From: Polyodon spathula
Lineage: Eukaryota; Chordata; Actinopteri; Acipenseriformes; Polyodontidae
Direction: 5' to 3'
Assembly: GCF_017654505.1 (NCBI RefSeq)
Contig: NC_054547.1
Coordinates: 24,185,975-24,249,974 of the forward strand
Length of the DNA: 64,000 bases
A program made the translations under genes and the position numbers. The notes under the pieces were generated by a model. That model made no database searches and was not told where the DNA came from. It worked only from the letters and a program-made list of their open reading frames with translations. Each line of letters opens with the position of its first letter. Position 1 is the first letter of the stretch. Shown piece by piece: positions 10,552 to 23,002 of this stretch.

Positions 10552-11745
10552 GCCGTGAAAAAGTATTTGCCCCCGACTCATTTTCTGCATTTTTCACATT
10601 GAATTTGGTGTGATCTTTTTGTGGGTTGTAGTAGTATATAGAGGGAGTCTGAGAGAAAAAATAACAAAGTTTGTTGCTTCTTTCATTTGTTTGGTGTGCA
10701 AGGTAATCAAACATGCAATCTTCAGGTGTGAAAAAGTTATTGCCCCCCCCTAGTTAATTCTACCCACTTAAAGAGATAATTAGGGTCAGTACTGTGGTTA
10801 ACAATCAGGCCTGATTTGGGCCAGCCCTGCCCAATATAAATCTGACTAACTTTGACCCTTACCATCAGAGTGAAGTTGTCAGCACACAGGTTCTAGAGGC
10901 ACATCATGCCACGAACAAAAGAAATTCCTGAAGAACTCGGAAAAAAGTTGTTGATGCCTATCAGTCTGGAAAGGGTTACAGAGCCATTTCTAAGGCTCTG
11001 GGGCTCCACCAAACCACAGTCAGAGCCATATTGTCCAAATAGAGAAAGTTTGGGACAGTAGTGAATCTTCCCAGGAGTGGCCATCCTGCCAAAATCTCTC
11101 CAAGAGCAAGGCATAAAATCATCCAGGAAGTCACAGAGAACCCTACAACAACATCCAAGGATCTACAGGCCTCGCCTTGTTCATGACTCCACCATCAGAA
11201 AGACACTGGGCAAAAATGGGTTTCTTGGCAGAGCAGCAAGGCGGAAACCACTGCTCACTAAAAGAACATGAATGCTCGTCTCAAGTTTGCCAAAAAGCAC
11301 CTGGATGATCCTCAAGAGTTCTGGAACAATGGTCTATGGACGCATGAGTCAAAAGTGGAACTGTTTGGCCAACATGGGCCCTGTTATGTCTGGTGAAAAC
11401 CAAACACTGCATTCCACAGTAAGAACCATATACCAATGATCAAGCTGGGTCATGCAGCAAGACAATGATCTGAAACACACAAGCAAGTCTACAGTCTACA
11501 AATGTCACTGAGTTGAAGCAGTTCTGCATGAAGGAGTGGGCCAGAATTCCTCCCCGCATTGGGTGTTGCATAACTTTCTTTAATAAATAAATTAAATAAG
11601 TATCAAAATGTTGTATTATTTGTTCACCCAGGGTCCCTTTTATCTAATATTAGATTTTGGTTCAAGATCTGATAACATTCAGCATCAAAAATATGCAAAA
11701 ATGCAGAAAATCACACAGGGGGGCAAATACTTTTTCACGGTAGTG
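10548..11745 (+). mobile_element. Tc1/mariner element with both terminal repeats
   Basis: The left end CAGTGCCGTGAAAAAGTATT (10,548) is matched in inverted orientation by a right end (AATACTTTTTCACGGTAGTG) ending at 11,745. A TA follows it. Inside is a decayed transposase reading frame. At about 1.2 kb it is shorter than a full fish Tc1 (about 1.6 kb), consistent with internal deletion. Confidence 0.85.
10906..11560 (+). pseudogene. Decayed Tc1 transposase
   Basis: A start MPRTKEIPEE is followed by a helix-turn-helix-like region that keeps a typical Tc1 sense only if frameshifts are allowed: YQSGKGYRAIS and LGLHQTTVRAI blocks. Later fragments include an LKFAKKHLDDPQEFWNN-like block and a vestigial catalytic-domain block (QQDNDLKHTSKS) near 11,458. 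The last catalytic Glu region is lost. Several stops and at least two frameshifts make it non-functional. Confidence 0.7.
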
Positions 11746-12143
11746 TATAAAACACTCTCTTAAGCACCATCTCTGTTATATACTCCTAATATATACAATA
11801 CATTAGCAAGTTAAATATTTGCATACATTGTGTAAACAACAAAACGACTTCTTAGCAACCCCAATCACCAAGATCCCTTTTTATGAAACCCAATGGGCAG
11901 TTTCGTCATCAGAGCCTGTGGGCATTCAGGGCCAAAACGGGCTCAATCCTCTTCACCAGAAACACCCCAAGACTTCCAGGCACCCATTAAAACTGAGAGG
12001 CTGGCTTTCTCTCCAATGAGAGTGTCTCAAATTCCTTCCAGGTGCCTGGCAAAACCCTCGGCCCGGGTATCTGCACCACAAAATGTCGAGAAATGTAATT
12101 TAATGTATATTATATTCTCCAAAACTACTAAATTAAACAAAAA
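11746..12143. other. Non-coding stretch
   Basis: No gene recognised. The overlapping ORFs at 11,819-12,195 carry no motif. Confidence 0.4.
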
Positions 12144-12240
12144 TCCATCCATTATCAGTAACCGCTTTATCCTTTTTTTTATAGGGTCACGGTGAGCCAG
12201 AGCCTAACCCGTCAGACAGGGTGCAAGGCAGGAGCACACA
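12144..12240 (+). repeat. Fragment of a fish LINE/SINE tail (L2/Maui-like)
   Basis: The string ATCCATCCATTATCAGTAAC, followed by CGCTTTATCC, GGGTCACGGTGAGCC and AGAGCCTAACC, matches the widespread fish repeat tail of the form CCATCCATTATCT...CCGCTTATCC...GGGTCGCGG...GGAGCCT. Only about 95 bp are present. The family name is from memory. Confidence 0.55.
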
Positions 12241-13699
12241 CTAAACTTTTATAAAATCTCTAATTATATCCTGTAGCCTTTCCATATCCTATAACATCCC
12301 ACTTGGTCTGTAATACAACATTGTTGATATATTTAAAAAGCTATGAAGTGCGTTCCCGCTCACATCATATCTTCATGGTGACCTCACTACACCTGCCAGT
12401 TTTTAAGTACAGTAAGATGCACCATTTGCCAATATCGGAACTACCCTGCATCGTTCCAAACATTTATTTATTCTGTTACATTTGAGATTCTGTTTCAATC
12501 AACTCCCTGTTGAAACAAAGTTTGAAAATGTTAATGAGAGAATGATTAAAATAATAGTATAGAAACTGGTGGAAAGAGACTTCATTGAGGATGTCAGCAA
12601 AAAGCCTGAGCTCTCTGGATGCCTGGCCATCAGGGGCTTCTGTAGTGCGGTAAGGTGAAGCAGACACTGCCAATGTTCCCACCCTAAACACAGGAGCGCC
12701 AGGACTGCATGACTCCCTTCTCACAGTGCGACTGTGTCTTTACCAGCCTAACCACGTTAAACAAGCCGAGACTTAAGACTACTTAAGTAATACCTTTTTT
12801 GAATAAAATTAACTCAGTACATGTGAAAGTAAAGTAGCCTCAGAGAATACAATAAATAGAACTGAATTCTTGTTCAGGGTATGGTACCAGTCCACATAAT
12901 CTACTGGAGATTCTACAAGCTTTACCAACCATGATCATAAATCAATGGAAACAAGAATTCTTATTTCTATACATCATTTATATTTTAAGCTCCACAACTG
13001 AACCCCTGTGAGACACTGGAGGGTCTCATTCCGAACACTGAATCATGTTGACACAGAGCCGAGATTGGGATGGGGGAGAGAATGAGCTGATGTGTAGACT
13101 GTACAGCTGTGATCTGCTGGATGAAAGAAATATTCTCTTCTCTTGCTCATTTTCCAACCCGTCTGCCTTGTCAAAATAGAGATGATTATTCAGGTCCGAA
13201 ACATCAGGCCTCTTGTCGGGAGGCTAGTAACAGAAGCCTTGTTTTCTCTTTCAGTTTCTCTCCCTTCTTATCTTTGTCGATAACGGGGCTCCTCAGATTA
13301 AACCTTCTACAAAGAATGATGTCCTTTCCCTCATTCATAACCCTTCCCATTAACAACACAGGCTGCCCTCTATATATTGATAGGGACAAAAAAAAAATCA
13401 TCACAGAGACATTTTTAATTAAACTAGGCCTTGTTGCCATGGGGCCTGGGTTCCCTGCTCATCGCTAAGGAGAATCATTCTATTTTTCAAAATAAATAAA
13501 AAAACCTTCTCTTAACTCAGACCATTGTCCCGTAGACTGTGAATGGATAGAATGGAACACAAGTGGTCCTCACAACAGAGAGGGAGGAATATAACTAAGG
13601 TCAAGGTTCAACACCAAGAATCCCCCTCCCTTCCATGTCAATCAAATTAGAGAGACAACAAAAAGTAGATTCAGAGCGCTGTGGTTCTACAAACAACTG

Positions 13700-13737
<38 letters not shown>

Positions 13738-13806
13738 TGAAGCCAACAGCATTTTGCTGTGGGAGCTGATAGGTGGATATACATATCTCTCTTACTCAAC
13801 TGGTCT
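12241..13806. other. Non-coding stretch with a long T run
   Basis: No gene recognised. A pure T run of about 30 bp lies at 13,705-13,734. ORFs at 13,109-13,468 (+) and 13,440-13,204 (-) overlap each other and show no domain. Confidence 0.4.
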
Positions 13807-14004
13807 TATAAAACTGATGCAGCCTACATGTAGTTCCCACTCCTATCTCTCACACACAAACTCAGAGCTGCTGTATCTGTGTATTTCCTTAACTTCACAG
13901 GCAGCTGTTGTCAGATCACTGCCAAAACCAACTGTCTGACGGACACACACCGGGCAGGCATTTTCTATCAGCACAGCAACCCAAGAGGGGCAGCGTCCTA
14001 ACAG
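13807..14004 (+). promoter_or_regulatory. Candidate TATA promoter and untranslated first exon, possibly of gpr17
   Basis: A TATAAAA box at 13,807-13,813 is followed about 190 bp later by a strong 5' splice donor, AACAG|GTAAGAG, with the exon end at 14,004. Transcription starting about 25-30 bp after the box would give an exon of about 165 nt with no long ORF. The next strong acceptor in front of a + strand coding exon that I recognise is at 34,584-34,585, just upstream of gpr17. Linking the two is inference. The exon could belong to an undetected transcript or be chance. Confidence 0.3.
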
Positions 14005-15977
14005 GTAAGAGCCCTATTTGTCAGTTCAGTGTTCAGTCTGATAGGTTTGATTTTTAGAGACTAATGTAGGTACTGCTAAAACTTAGTGTAGCATGTGGCA
14101 CTGAACTGTAGCAACTCCATATGAAAACACACACGGAAAAGTGGATGGCTTTCACTAGAATATCCTACATGAAGCATCTGTTTTGTAAAATGGGTAAATG
14201 GATTCACCAACATGCTAATGATTGTGGGACTGGTATTACCAGCAAGGCAATGTGCAGTTGTTTTATTTTGTGTTCTTCTTAGGTGCAGCAGGATTACTTG
14301 CTTTGTGTCAGTTTGGGGTTCAAGCTTTTTAATGTGGGGCACTTTGGTTTATCCTAGCAGCTAGGATACAAAAGTTCCTACTTTGGTATTTCAACACAGA
14401 ACGATGCTGTATTTACATTTAATCCTACAGAGCAATGTTTAACCACTTATTTCTAAAAATGAAAAGGTAGTTTTACAGAGCGTTAAGCTGTAATAAGGTC
14501 TTAAATAATTTTTCTAATATTGAAAATTGTACTTTAGCAAATTGCCACGCCTCAGATTGTATTTTTGTATAGTATTTGTGTCTATATAAATGGAATACAC
14601 TAGTTATATTTTGAATCAGAGATAAGAAAGTTTTACTAGCCTAGTGAAAAATAAATTTACAGCTAGCCCCTGTAGCACACCCAAAACCATTATTTAGGCT
14701 ATTCCATTGAATATATCCAGTCAATTGATAATGGTCAAAAAGTGCTAATTGCCAGTGCTGAATCTATTATACGAGCATACTAACAAACAAGTGTGACAGC
14801 CACTTGTGAAATATACAAAATCAAATGAATCACTTCTTTATACTAGATTTTGTTTTCCTTTATACATGATTATATCCTAAAGCAGTTTCCTGTGCAGTTC
14901 ATTCTTAACTCTTTGTTGATAGATCAAATAAAGCAAATCATATCGCGTCATGCATTTATTGTGCCCTTGTTCGATTCACTAGCATAAGAATTGTTTGCAG
15001 TGTTTACTAAGTTTAACAGGCACAAGCCAGAGTTGCTCCTGCAAGTGATTGTGTAGGAAACACAGCTGATGCCCAGTGCTGTCAAGGTTGTCTGCATGCA
15101 GGGATGAATTAGCTTCCTGTGCTGGTCAGGATATTGACACGGGGGACTGACGCCCCTGTCAACTTAATCCTCTTTAACCCTGAAGTACAGAGTTTGAAAC
15201 CAAACCTTATTCTACCCAGGGCATTTTACAAACACACTGTGAAACATGCTGGATTATTAAAGATTTGTACTTCTATAAAATCATTGTTATTATTAGGACA
15301 CTTTTATTCTGGAAGGAAATAAAAACAACAACAATTACTTGCTTCAAATTGAGAACAAGCAATTTACTGGCAATTTACAAACACTTGATGTAAGTTGTTT
15401 ATTTCTTGTTTACTTTTTTTACGTTTTTTCTACCTAGAAAATGGATCTACTAAAAACATATATTGAAAAGCCAGTACTGTATGTTCCGGTTTTGTGGTGT
15501 AGACTGTACCTGGCTGGAAACATGGATTCAGAGGGGCACAGTAGATCCTGGCTGACGAAGAAGTGATAAAATATAGCCAGACTTTCACAAGTCCTTTGAC
15601 AAAGTGCTGCATTAAACTAATCCTTCAGATCAAATCAGTGGAAATACACATGGATTCATAACTGGTTAGAGAGCACTTGTAAATTATCTAAGGATCTTCT
15701 GGTTGGGATCCCCAATCTTTTATAGAGTTGCGAGTGTAAGGAATGTGTTACCAAGCTGCTTTATTCTTGATGACTCATTGACAGCCTTTAAATCGATTAG
15801 ACAACACATTCTGGGATCAGAAAAACTGAATGCATTTCATGTTCTTCTACAAGTTATGACCTTGCGACATTTTACACATTTCACCATAATTATAAAACAC
15901 ACTGTATTGTCAATTAATTGATTACAACTTGGACTGGATACATTAAAAACTGTTATTGGCTGAACAAAGTCACATGA
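14005..15977. other. Non-coding, apparently unique sequence
   Basis: No gene, RNA or recognisable transposon seen. If the candidate first exon at 13.8-14.0 kb is real, this is the start of a long first intron. Confidence 0.4.
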
Positions 15978-15982
15978 CCATG

Positions 15983-16577
15983 TGTGGCAAAGTGCCCGTC
16001 CCATGTGTATTTTGTGTTATATGTTGTGTGTTAATGTTGATGTATAGTCATTGGTACACAGGATATAAACAGGTCTGTGTAACACATTGTTTAAAATGTA
16101 TATTTGTATTTAGGCACGAGGATTGCACAACACTTCATGTGCAAGTAAAAAGTAATAATATGTGAGCACGGGGAATTGCACTTTATTAATTCACATGCAG
16201 TTGTACCGCAACCCCAATTGAATTATTGATTAGCAATCGAGTCAGTACAGCTGCATAAAAGCAGCATGTTTTCAGTCACTCAGGGTTGTGTGTTCGGTGA
16301 GTGGAGAACGGGATTGGAGACGGAGGTAATAATAATAAGAATAATAATAACAGTTAAAATATCAGCTCACGGTGTTTGTTTAGTGTTAGTCTGTTTTGTT
16401 TCATCTCTTTGTTTTGGCGAATTTGCTGTGTCCTGTGTTTTTGTTTGTCTGTCCGTCTGTTCATTCATTAAATGCTGAGCGCAAGCAAGCGCTCAGCTTC
16501 CCCAAAACTCCACCTCTCTTTTTTTTCTGGTTCCTGTTTCTTGTCCGACATCCCCCAAACCAGCCGTCTCTGTGACA
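15983..16577 (+). mobile_element. Solo LTR (family also at 53,297-53,938), TSD CCATG
   Basis: The element starts TGTGGCAAAGTGCCCG and ends CCGTCTCTGTGACA. It is flanked by the exact 5-bp duplication CCATG (15,978-15,982 and 16,578-16,582). It shares many blocks with the LTR in agxt intron 7, such as ATTGGTACAC, GGCACGAGGATTGCAC, GTGAGCAC.GGGAATTGCAC and GTGGAGAACGGGA. No internal region remains, so it is a solo LTR left by recombination. Length is 595 bp. A 5-bp TSD fits a Gypsy-like or similar integrase element. Confidence 0.88.
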
Positions 16578-16582
16578 CCATG

Positions 16583-18886
16583 CCATAAGAATAGTATTAC
16601 CACATGCTATGACATCTATGGGCCCATCACTGTGTTTGTATTGTCTCAGTGAGCAGTTTTGGTCAGGTTGTCTGATATGAGTGACATTCTGCTTGCCTGC
16701 CTGCCTGTCTGAGTTCAACTGATGCACTGAGACTTTGGGGAAGTTAAACTACTCTTGAGAAGAACAGGCAGCGTGTTTGGAGGAAGAGCACAATTGTTAT
16801 ATGAGGGAAATGTACTTAAGTGTATAGAACGTGTAAGTAAGCAGTAATATATTTAGGTTTTGTAGTTTTCCTTCACAGAAAACTAGTACATTTAAGCTGC
16901 AGTATAGAAATTCATAAATAAATACAATTCAATATCTAAAGAATAGTAAAATAATCCACTTCGCAGTAATAAGTTCCTGTAGACCATGTGCAGCCTCTAA
17001 AGACACAGTATAACTTTTTACATGGGCAGAAGGAAACGTTAACTTTAAAAAAAAAAAATTAAAATAAACATAGAGCCATTTCATATGTGCAATAACCCAC
17101 TGCAGGGAGCGTGGTGAGAATGGTCTTACCACACACCTGGTCGTGGGTTATTGCTTGCATTTCTCCATGCTTTATCTCTCCAGCTGTTTGTTAAGATTGG
17201 TTGTTAAACCATATCAGTTTCCACTAAACATTGTACCACTACAAGAATGCACTCTGCGTGGGACTAAGCATTACAAATGAACTTTCCAAATAATTACAGA
17301 TCTACTAGAAGTGTAATTATTTGCACAGCTGTTTCTTCACTGTCCCATAATTGTAGAAACAGACTGTTTGCCAAAATATGCAAAACTAAAACAAAAGTCA
17401 TGTTTTGAATAAAATTAAGTATAATGAATGTATTGGCTGCGGAGTAAACCCTGTGAGCTGTAGTTTGCGCCCCTACTAATCAATTACCTAAAAAGTTAAA
17501 TCAGTTAGGCCTGCCTTTATGCAATTGCCTGTTAGTATAGATGGCACATAGGGAATCCAACATATTTAAAGTTGAACTGTAGAACTTGATAATAAGTTAT
17601 AGGTTGTGGCGGGCAGCCACTGTTTACCCTGCCACTGCATTTGTGAAATTTCTATACTTTGAATAAAGTGTGTTTGGGGGGTAATATATCTTATTCACTG
17701 ACCCAGAAGTATCCACCACTATATATTTATTAATTGTTACACATTTAAACAAAATCTTTAACATTTTAAAATATTTAGTTTATTTATTAACTATTAAAAT
17801 AACTAATTTTGGTTCTTGTGCATTATTACCTGTGAATTCCCAGAAGGTACTGAAAATGGCAGGTTTCCATGAAGTTTGTCAAATAACAATATTTTGATAT
17901 GTTTTGTGAAAACTGTATTTATATCAATTTTGAAATAAGAATGAATTTTCTGAAAAAAAAAAAAAGTTTTTTAAAATCATAATTCTGGTGTGCATGTAAC
18001 TGCACAGAAATGTCAGAAGTCAGTTCCCATTTTGAGCCGGGCTTCTAATTAAAAACAGGTCTGCATCAATCTGGATTTTTAAAAATGGACGTAATGAGCA
18101 CAGTGTTTAACAAGAATGCATCGGAGCAAGGCAATACTTAACAGAGGAAACAGCTTCAACAAGACCCCGCGTTTAGACAGAAGTAGTATGAAATAATGTT
18201 GATAAGTGCGTTAATACATGATTCCTTGGGGGGAAACCCAGCTGGTTTATTAAACAGTGTGTATTTTTAGATCTGCCATTGTTTCAAGCATAAATAAAAC
18301 CTGTTATCTTTGTTGACCTTGCTTTTATGGTACCTCAGATCAAATGCTGACCTCTCCAGCAGAGTCGTCCTCCCCCCTTAGTAAAATAACTAGTCAATAA
18401 CCCCATCTAAAGCAAATCACTTTTATAAAATACTTTTCATAATAAAAATAAAATTGAATAACCCTGTCCCCTCCCACAGCGAATGTGGTAATGGTGAATC
18501 ATTTTAAGGATGGACCCACCCAAGAACATGCTTATATCTCCTCTGGGTGCCCAGCTGCATCACTTAATTGCCAGCTGTGCTGAATACCAACGACGCTTGA
18601 GAAATACAAACTCCCCCGACTTTAATATGCCTTATTCCTTAGCAATCACTTTGAATTTATAGTATTTTGGAAACTCAGCAATGCTTTGACAAAAAGTTAA
18701 ATGAAAACATTAGAGTTTAACATTACATTTTTCCTTGAACAAACCCGGCAGGATATAAACATTGTGCTGCTGCTTCCCCTTGAACCCTGTCTTCTTTTTG
18801 GTCCTGTAATGGGAGAAGCTACAGTGGATCGCTGGGAATGCACAGATGTTGGGCAGATGTGGGGATGCACATTTTAAGCAGTTGCA
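16583..18886. other. Non-coding stretch
   Basis: No gene recognised. Scattered homopolymer runs are present (A-rich near 17,045 and 17,955). A block at about 17,606-17,670 with AATAAAG near its end may be an LTR remnant, but I find no second copy. Confidence 0.4.
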
Positions 18887-19066
18887 GTTCCCTTTCATTC
18901 GAAAATAACCATCAACGTATGGGACATTGCCGTCAGGCAGTAGGGATTGGCTGAGAGTTATAGCAAAGCTGCCCATTGGCCTCTGTGCGAGCTGACGTGT
19001 AAGCCCGCCCCCCTGGAAGCTTACTATACACAGCGCGCAGAGACTCTCTTCCTCTTTTGTCTTCAG
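18887..19066 (+). repeat. DIRS left inverted terminal repeat
   Basis: About 180 bp, complementary to 23,775-23,980. Shared blocks include ACCATCAACGTATGGGACAT, GCCGTCAGGCAGTAGGGATT, GAGCTGACGTGTAAGCCCGC and GCGCGCAGAGACTCTCTTCC. The left copy differs by starting GTTCCCTTTCATTCGAAAAT, whereas the right copy has CTGAAAGAG in that place. This is the usual DIRS asymmetry. Confidence 0.9.
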
Positions 19067-19334
19067 CATCGGTAGCGGTAGGTACTAGAGCTTGTAGCTG
19101 ACTGTACTCATTAAGCTTAGGCTTGAGAAGCTGGTTTTTGCCCCTTCTCCAAGTTTATTTCAGTTGCATTTATTGTTGGTAAATTTGGTTTATATAATTG
19201 TATTTATATTTTGTATATATATTACTTTATATATCCCTTCACGCTTTGCTTCGGCATCGTGTTTTTGTTTAACCTCGTGGTCTTCGTCTTCTCTTATTAT
19301 TATATATTATTCTAATATTTAATTGTGTGTTTTT

Positions 19335-19363
19335 TGGGTTTTGTATATATATATATATTTTGT

Positions 19364-19424
<61 letters not shown>

Positions 19425-19445
19425 AAAATATATATAATATATTTA
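19335..19445. repeat. (TA)n microsatellite inside the DIRS leader
   Basis: Interrupted TA runs lie between the left terminal repeat and gag. The short ORF here is only a translation of the repeat. Confidence 0.9.
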
Positions 19446-19789
19446 ATTAGGACCCACGTCGTTGGCTTTGGCCATGCGTGTATTGCAGCCTCAGTCTTGC
19501 CAGCTAGAACGCTTGTGAATTGAGTCTGCTCTGCAGCCCTCTATAAATCTTCCACTGCTGTGTGTTCCCCACCACGTGGTAGCTGTACGGTTTGCCCTAC
19601 AGTCACTCATACAGTACACTAAGCACTTGCTGCAGCGTCCCAAAAAAATCCCTTTTCACCATTAAGAAGACGACCACCAAGCACATACTCCCTTAAACAC
19701 CAAGGTAAGTATTCACCATATAAGACACTGTACCAGCACTAGCGTCTCCACTCTGCGGGTCAGCTGATGCTTAGGCGTCTCGTGCTAGC

Positions 19790-20262
19790 ATCTCGACTCT
19801 CTGTATTCGCTCTGCGTGGTGTTAGCGCTTTGGCGCTTGGTGCAGTGCTTCCGCGCTTGGGACTCGGTGCTCGAAGCTCGTTGCGTCGGTGCTCGACGCT
19901 TGACGCTTCGACACTCGACGCACGCACCTCAACGCTCAGCGCTTCGACGCTCGGTGCTCGGCGCTTTGACGCTTGCCGCTTCGATGCAACAAGCTCTTTG
20001 ACGCCACACGCTCTGCGCTTTGACGCTCAGTGCTTCGATGCTCGGTGCTCGGCGCTTCGACGCTCGGTGCTCGGCACTTCAACGATACACGCTCAGCGCT
20101 TTGACGCTCGACGCTCGCCGCCTTGACGCTGCACGCTTGGCGCTCTGACAATCAACACTAGATGCTCGACGCTAAGCACTTCAACGCTCGCCATTTGCCG
20201 CTTCGGCTCATGACACTCGACGCTCGGTGCTCGACGCACCTTCGGTGTTTGTTGTGTCGTGC
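19790..20262 (+). repeat. Degenerate GACGCTCGGTGCTCG-type repeat in the DIRS leader
   Basis: Dozens of short units on the theme CGACGCTCGGTGCTCGGCG or TTCGACGCTC run directly up to the gag start. They leave several frames open on both strands, giving Ser/Arg/Ala-rich pseudo-proteins. The DIRS copy at 50,960-53,262 has a comparable region (GAGGCACTGAGGGTGTCGAA theme) at the same place, so this is a family feature rather than a host minisatellite. Confidence 0.75.
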
Positions 20263-20271
20263 TCTACGGAG

Positions 20272-21740
20272 ATGTCGGGCTTCCATCGTTGCACATCCTG
20301 TCAGGCAAAGTTGCCTGCCAGTGACCCACACGATGAGTGCGTGGCATGTCTTGGACCAGAACATGCCACATCCGCGCTGGCGCATAGGGCCTTTTGTCAC
20401 CTTTGCGCTGGCTTTCAGACACGCGCCCTTTGGCAAAGGGCTAAGAAATCAGTGGGTGGGCACTCTCCTTCCTCGGGATCTTCCCACACCATTTCAGCCC
20501 CGCCGTCGTCTACGGCGATGCTGCCAGGGCGACTGCAGCTCTCCACGAGCCTGGCCTCCCAGATTACAGCTGGTCAGAGGTTCCCCACAAAACGCGCTCG
20601 GGCTCTCAGCCCCTCCCTTTCAAGGGTACGCCCTCATCTGGAGTCTAGGTCGCCCTCCAGATCGCCTCGACGCAGAGGACGCTCTCGTTCCCCTCATCGT
20701 GACAGGTGATACAGAGACAGGTCGGGGGCGGTGGAGTTAACCTCCAAGATGTCTCAGTTCATGGAGGTTATGACGAGGCAGCAGTCTATCCTCATGTCCC
20801 TAGCTAATGCAGTGCCTCGAGCCCCAGAACAACCCACTGGGCCTGTCGCCAGCCAGCCAGTGGCTCCTCCACAACCTCCATCGGCTGTTTCCCTTCCACT
20901 GCAAACTCAAAAGGACTGGGATATCGATGCGGTTTCCAGGGATGCATCTGACAACCTGGAAGGGGATAGTATAGAGGCTGAGGTAGCCTCCCGGCACTCG
21001 GATCAGGACGCTGAGTCCGTGGTGATGGATACCGACGACCCTATGTGGTCTGTGGTGGACAGAGCAACCCGCCACTTGGGCATCGATTGGTCTAAGACAG
21101 AGCTTCCCCGGCGATCTCTGTTTGAGTCGCCTTCAGCCCAGTCCCATCAGTCCAGGATGCTTCAGGCATTCCCAGACTTTGTTAAGGAGGTGCAATCTAC
21201 TTGGAAGGCTACGGCCTCTGCTCCTGCAACGTCTCGCAAGGCTTCAGCCTTTACTACGTAGGGGGCTAGTGAGGATGGTTTAGCGTCCTTTCCACCGGTG
21301 GAAGCTGCGTTCGCCGCGTTAGTGAAGACGCTGACACTATCTGGGCTTACAAAAGACCCAGCTTGCCCCAATAAGCAGTGCAGGACCACAGAGATACACC
21401 TCAAAAAAGGGTACTCTGCGGCCACGGAGGCAGTCAGACTGTCTAACATAGCCAGTCTACTGACGATTTACCAGGCGGCACTCCTTCGAGACCTACCTGA
21501 GTGCCCTTCTGCGGCCCTCAGAAGCGAGGTAGGCACAGTCAGTCAGCTGCTGGTGAATCTAGCCCAGCTCAGTGCGCAGGCTCAGGGCAGGAGCATCGCG
21601 TCTCTGGTGGTGGCCAGAAGACAGCTCTGGCTCTCGTAGGCGAGAGTGCAGGAGCCTGACAAGGCCCCTTTGCTGGATGCTCCGATTACACCCGGACACA
21701 CATTTGGCAAGGCGCGGGAGGCGTCGCAGCAAAATGGATA
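20272..21740 (+). pseudogene. DIRS gag-like ORF1 with three in-frame stops
   Basis: One frame runs from MSGFHRCTSC to about 21,740. It is broken by TGA at 20,707, TAG at 21,259 and TAG at 21,637. Near the N-terminus is a Cys/His cluster (CTSC, then DECVACLGPEHA, then FCHLCAGF) of the kind found in fish DIRS ORF1, followed by an Arg/Ser-rich stretch (SRSPSRSPRRRGRSRSPHR). Further on is a conserved helical block (AALVKTL, CPNKQCRTTEIHLKKGYSAA). The same blocks occur in the second DIRS copy. Function is inferred to be capsid or nucleic-acid binding. Confidence 0.8.
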
Positions 21741-21860
21741 AGATGTGGCCAAATAAACAGTTCCAGCCAAAGCGGCCTCAGGAACAATCACAACAGCAGG
21801 CACAACCATGGGGTAGTAGGACCTCCCCCGCAGGTCCGTCAGCGCGCGGACAGCCTGGGT

Positions 21861-23002
21861 TTGCAAAACCACAGCGCATACATTGTCACCCTAGAGGAGG
21901 TGGTAGGTCACGTTCTCGCGGCTCTGGCCAGGCCCCTTGTGAGTGAGCACAGCCAAAGCAGCCCTGAGACATCCAGGCAGCTGTTAGCCCACCCTTACAC
22001 TGTTCCACAGCTCCAGTTAGCACAACAATGCACCAACGACATCTGGGTGCGCAAAACCATATCCATCGGGTACACCCTTCAGTTCTGGTTAAAGCCTCCC
22101 CCCTTCAGGGGGGTGGTCGTAACTGCAGTGAAGGACCCTGTTCAGTCTTCAGCTCTGAATGTCGAAATACCAGCATTGCTCAGGAAGCATGCTGTTCAAC
22201 AAGTAGACTCTGCTCTGATCGACCAGATGTTCTATTCCAAATACTTCCTAGTGCCCAAAAAGGACGGCTGGTTCCACCGTATTTAGTACTGAACAAATAC
22301 CTACAGCGGTTATCATTCAGGATGCTGAAGCACAGGCACAGCATCCAGTCATTCCGACACGGCGACTGGTTCACCACCGTGGACCTGGCAGATGCGTACT
22401 TTCATGTTCCCATCTGCCCGGGTCACAGGAAATATTGGTGTTTCGCATTCCAGAACAGGGTGTACGAGTTTTGTGTCCTCCCATTCGGTCTGTCACTAAC
22501 TCCTCGAACCTTTTCCAAATGTATGGATGCCATTTTAGCTCCCTTGCGGGCTCAAGGTGTCCGACTGGTGAACTATCTGGACGACTGGCTCGTCTGCGCG
22601 CAGTCGAAGGAGCAGCTGGCACAGCACACAGTGATGGTTACAGACCATCTTCAGTGGCTAGGTCTGAAGGTCAATTCAGAAAAGAGCCGCCTCGTACCAA
22701 GCCAACAGACTGAATTTGTGGGTCTGCATCTGGACTCAGTGTCCATGGAAGCAACCTTGTCGACACAGAGAGTTAGCTCGCTGGAGCGGTGTCTCTCCCT
22801 GTTCAGGTTGAGAGAAACAATCAGCATGGAGCTATGTCAGCGCATGTTGGGGCTGATGGCTGCCGCCTCACAAGCCCTTCCTTTGGGCTTATTACACCAG
22901 AGACCCCTACAGTCCTGGTTCAATGCCTTCGCGTTACGTCCGCGGAGAGACAAACACCGCAGGTTGACAGTTTACCGTCATGGGACCTTGACGTGGTACT
23001 AG
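21861..23002 (+). pseudogene. DIRS reverse transcriptase, frameshifted
   Basis: The first part (21,861-22,286) contains GYTLQFWLKPPPFRG and YFLVPKKDGW. A frameshift near 22,283 leads into the second frame, with TTVDLADAYFHVPI (catalytic Asp), the YEFCVLPFGLSLTPRTF block, and the active-site NYLDDWLV (YxDD-type). The thumb follows (LGLKVNSEKSRLVP, EFVGLHLDS). It ends abruptly after about 40 residues of connection, where RNase H should begin. The PFGLSLTPRTFSKCMDA block is diagnostic of the DIRS group. Confidence 0.88.

Noticed and set aside
20162..20740. 192-codon + strand ORF overlapping DIRS gag
   Set aside because: It is in a different frame from the Cys-cluster gag and is kept open by the short-unit repeat and GC content.
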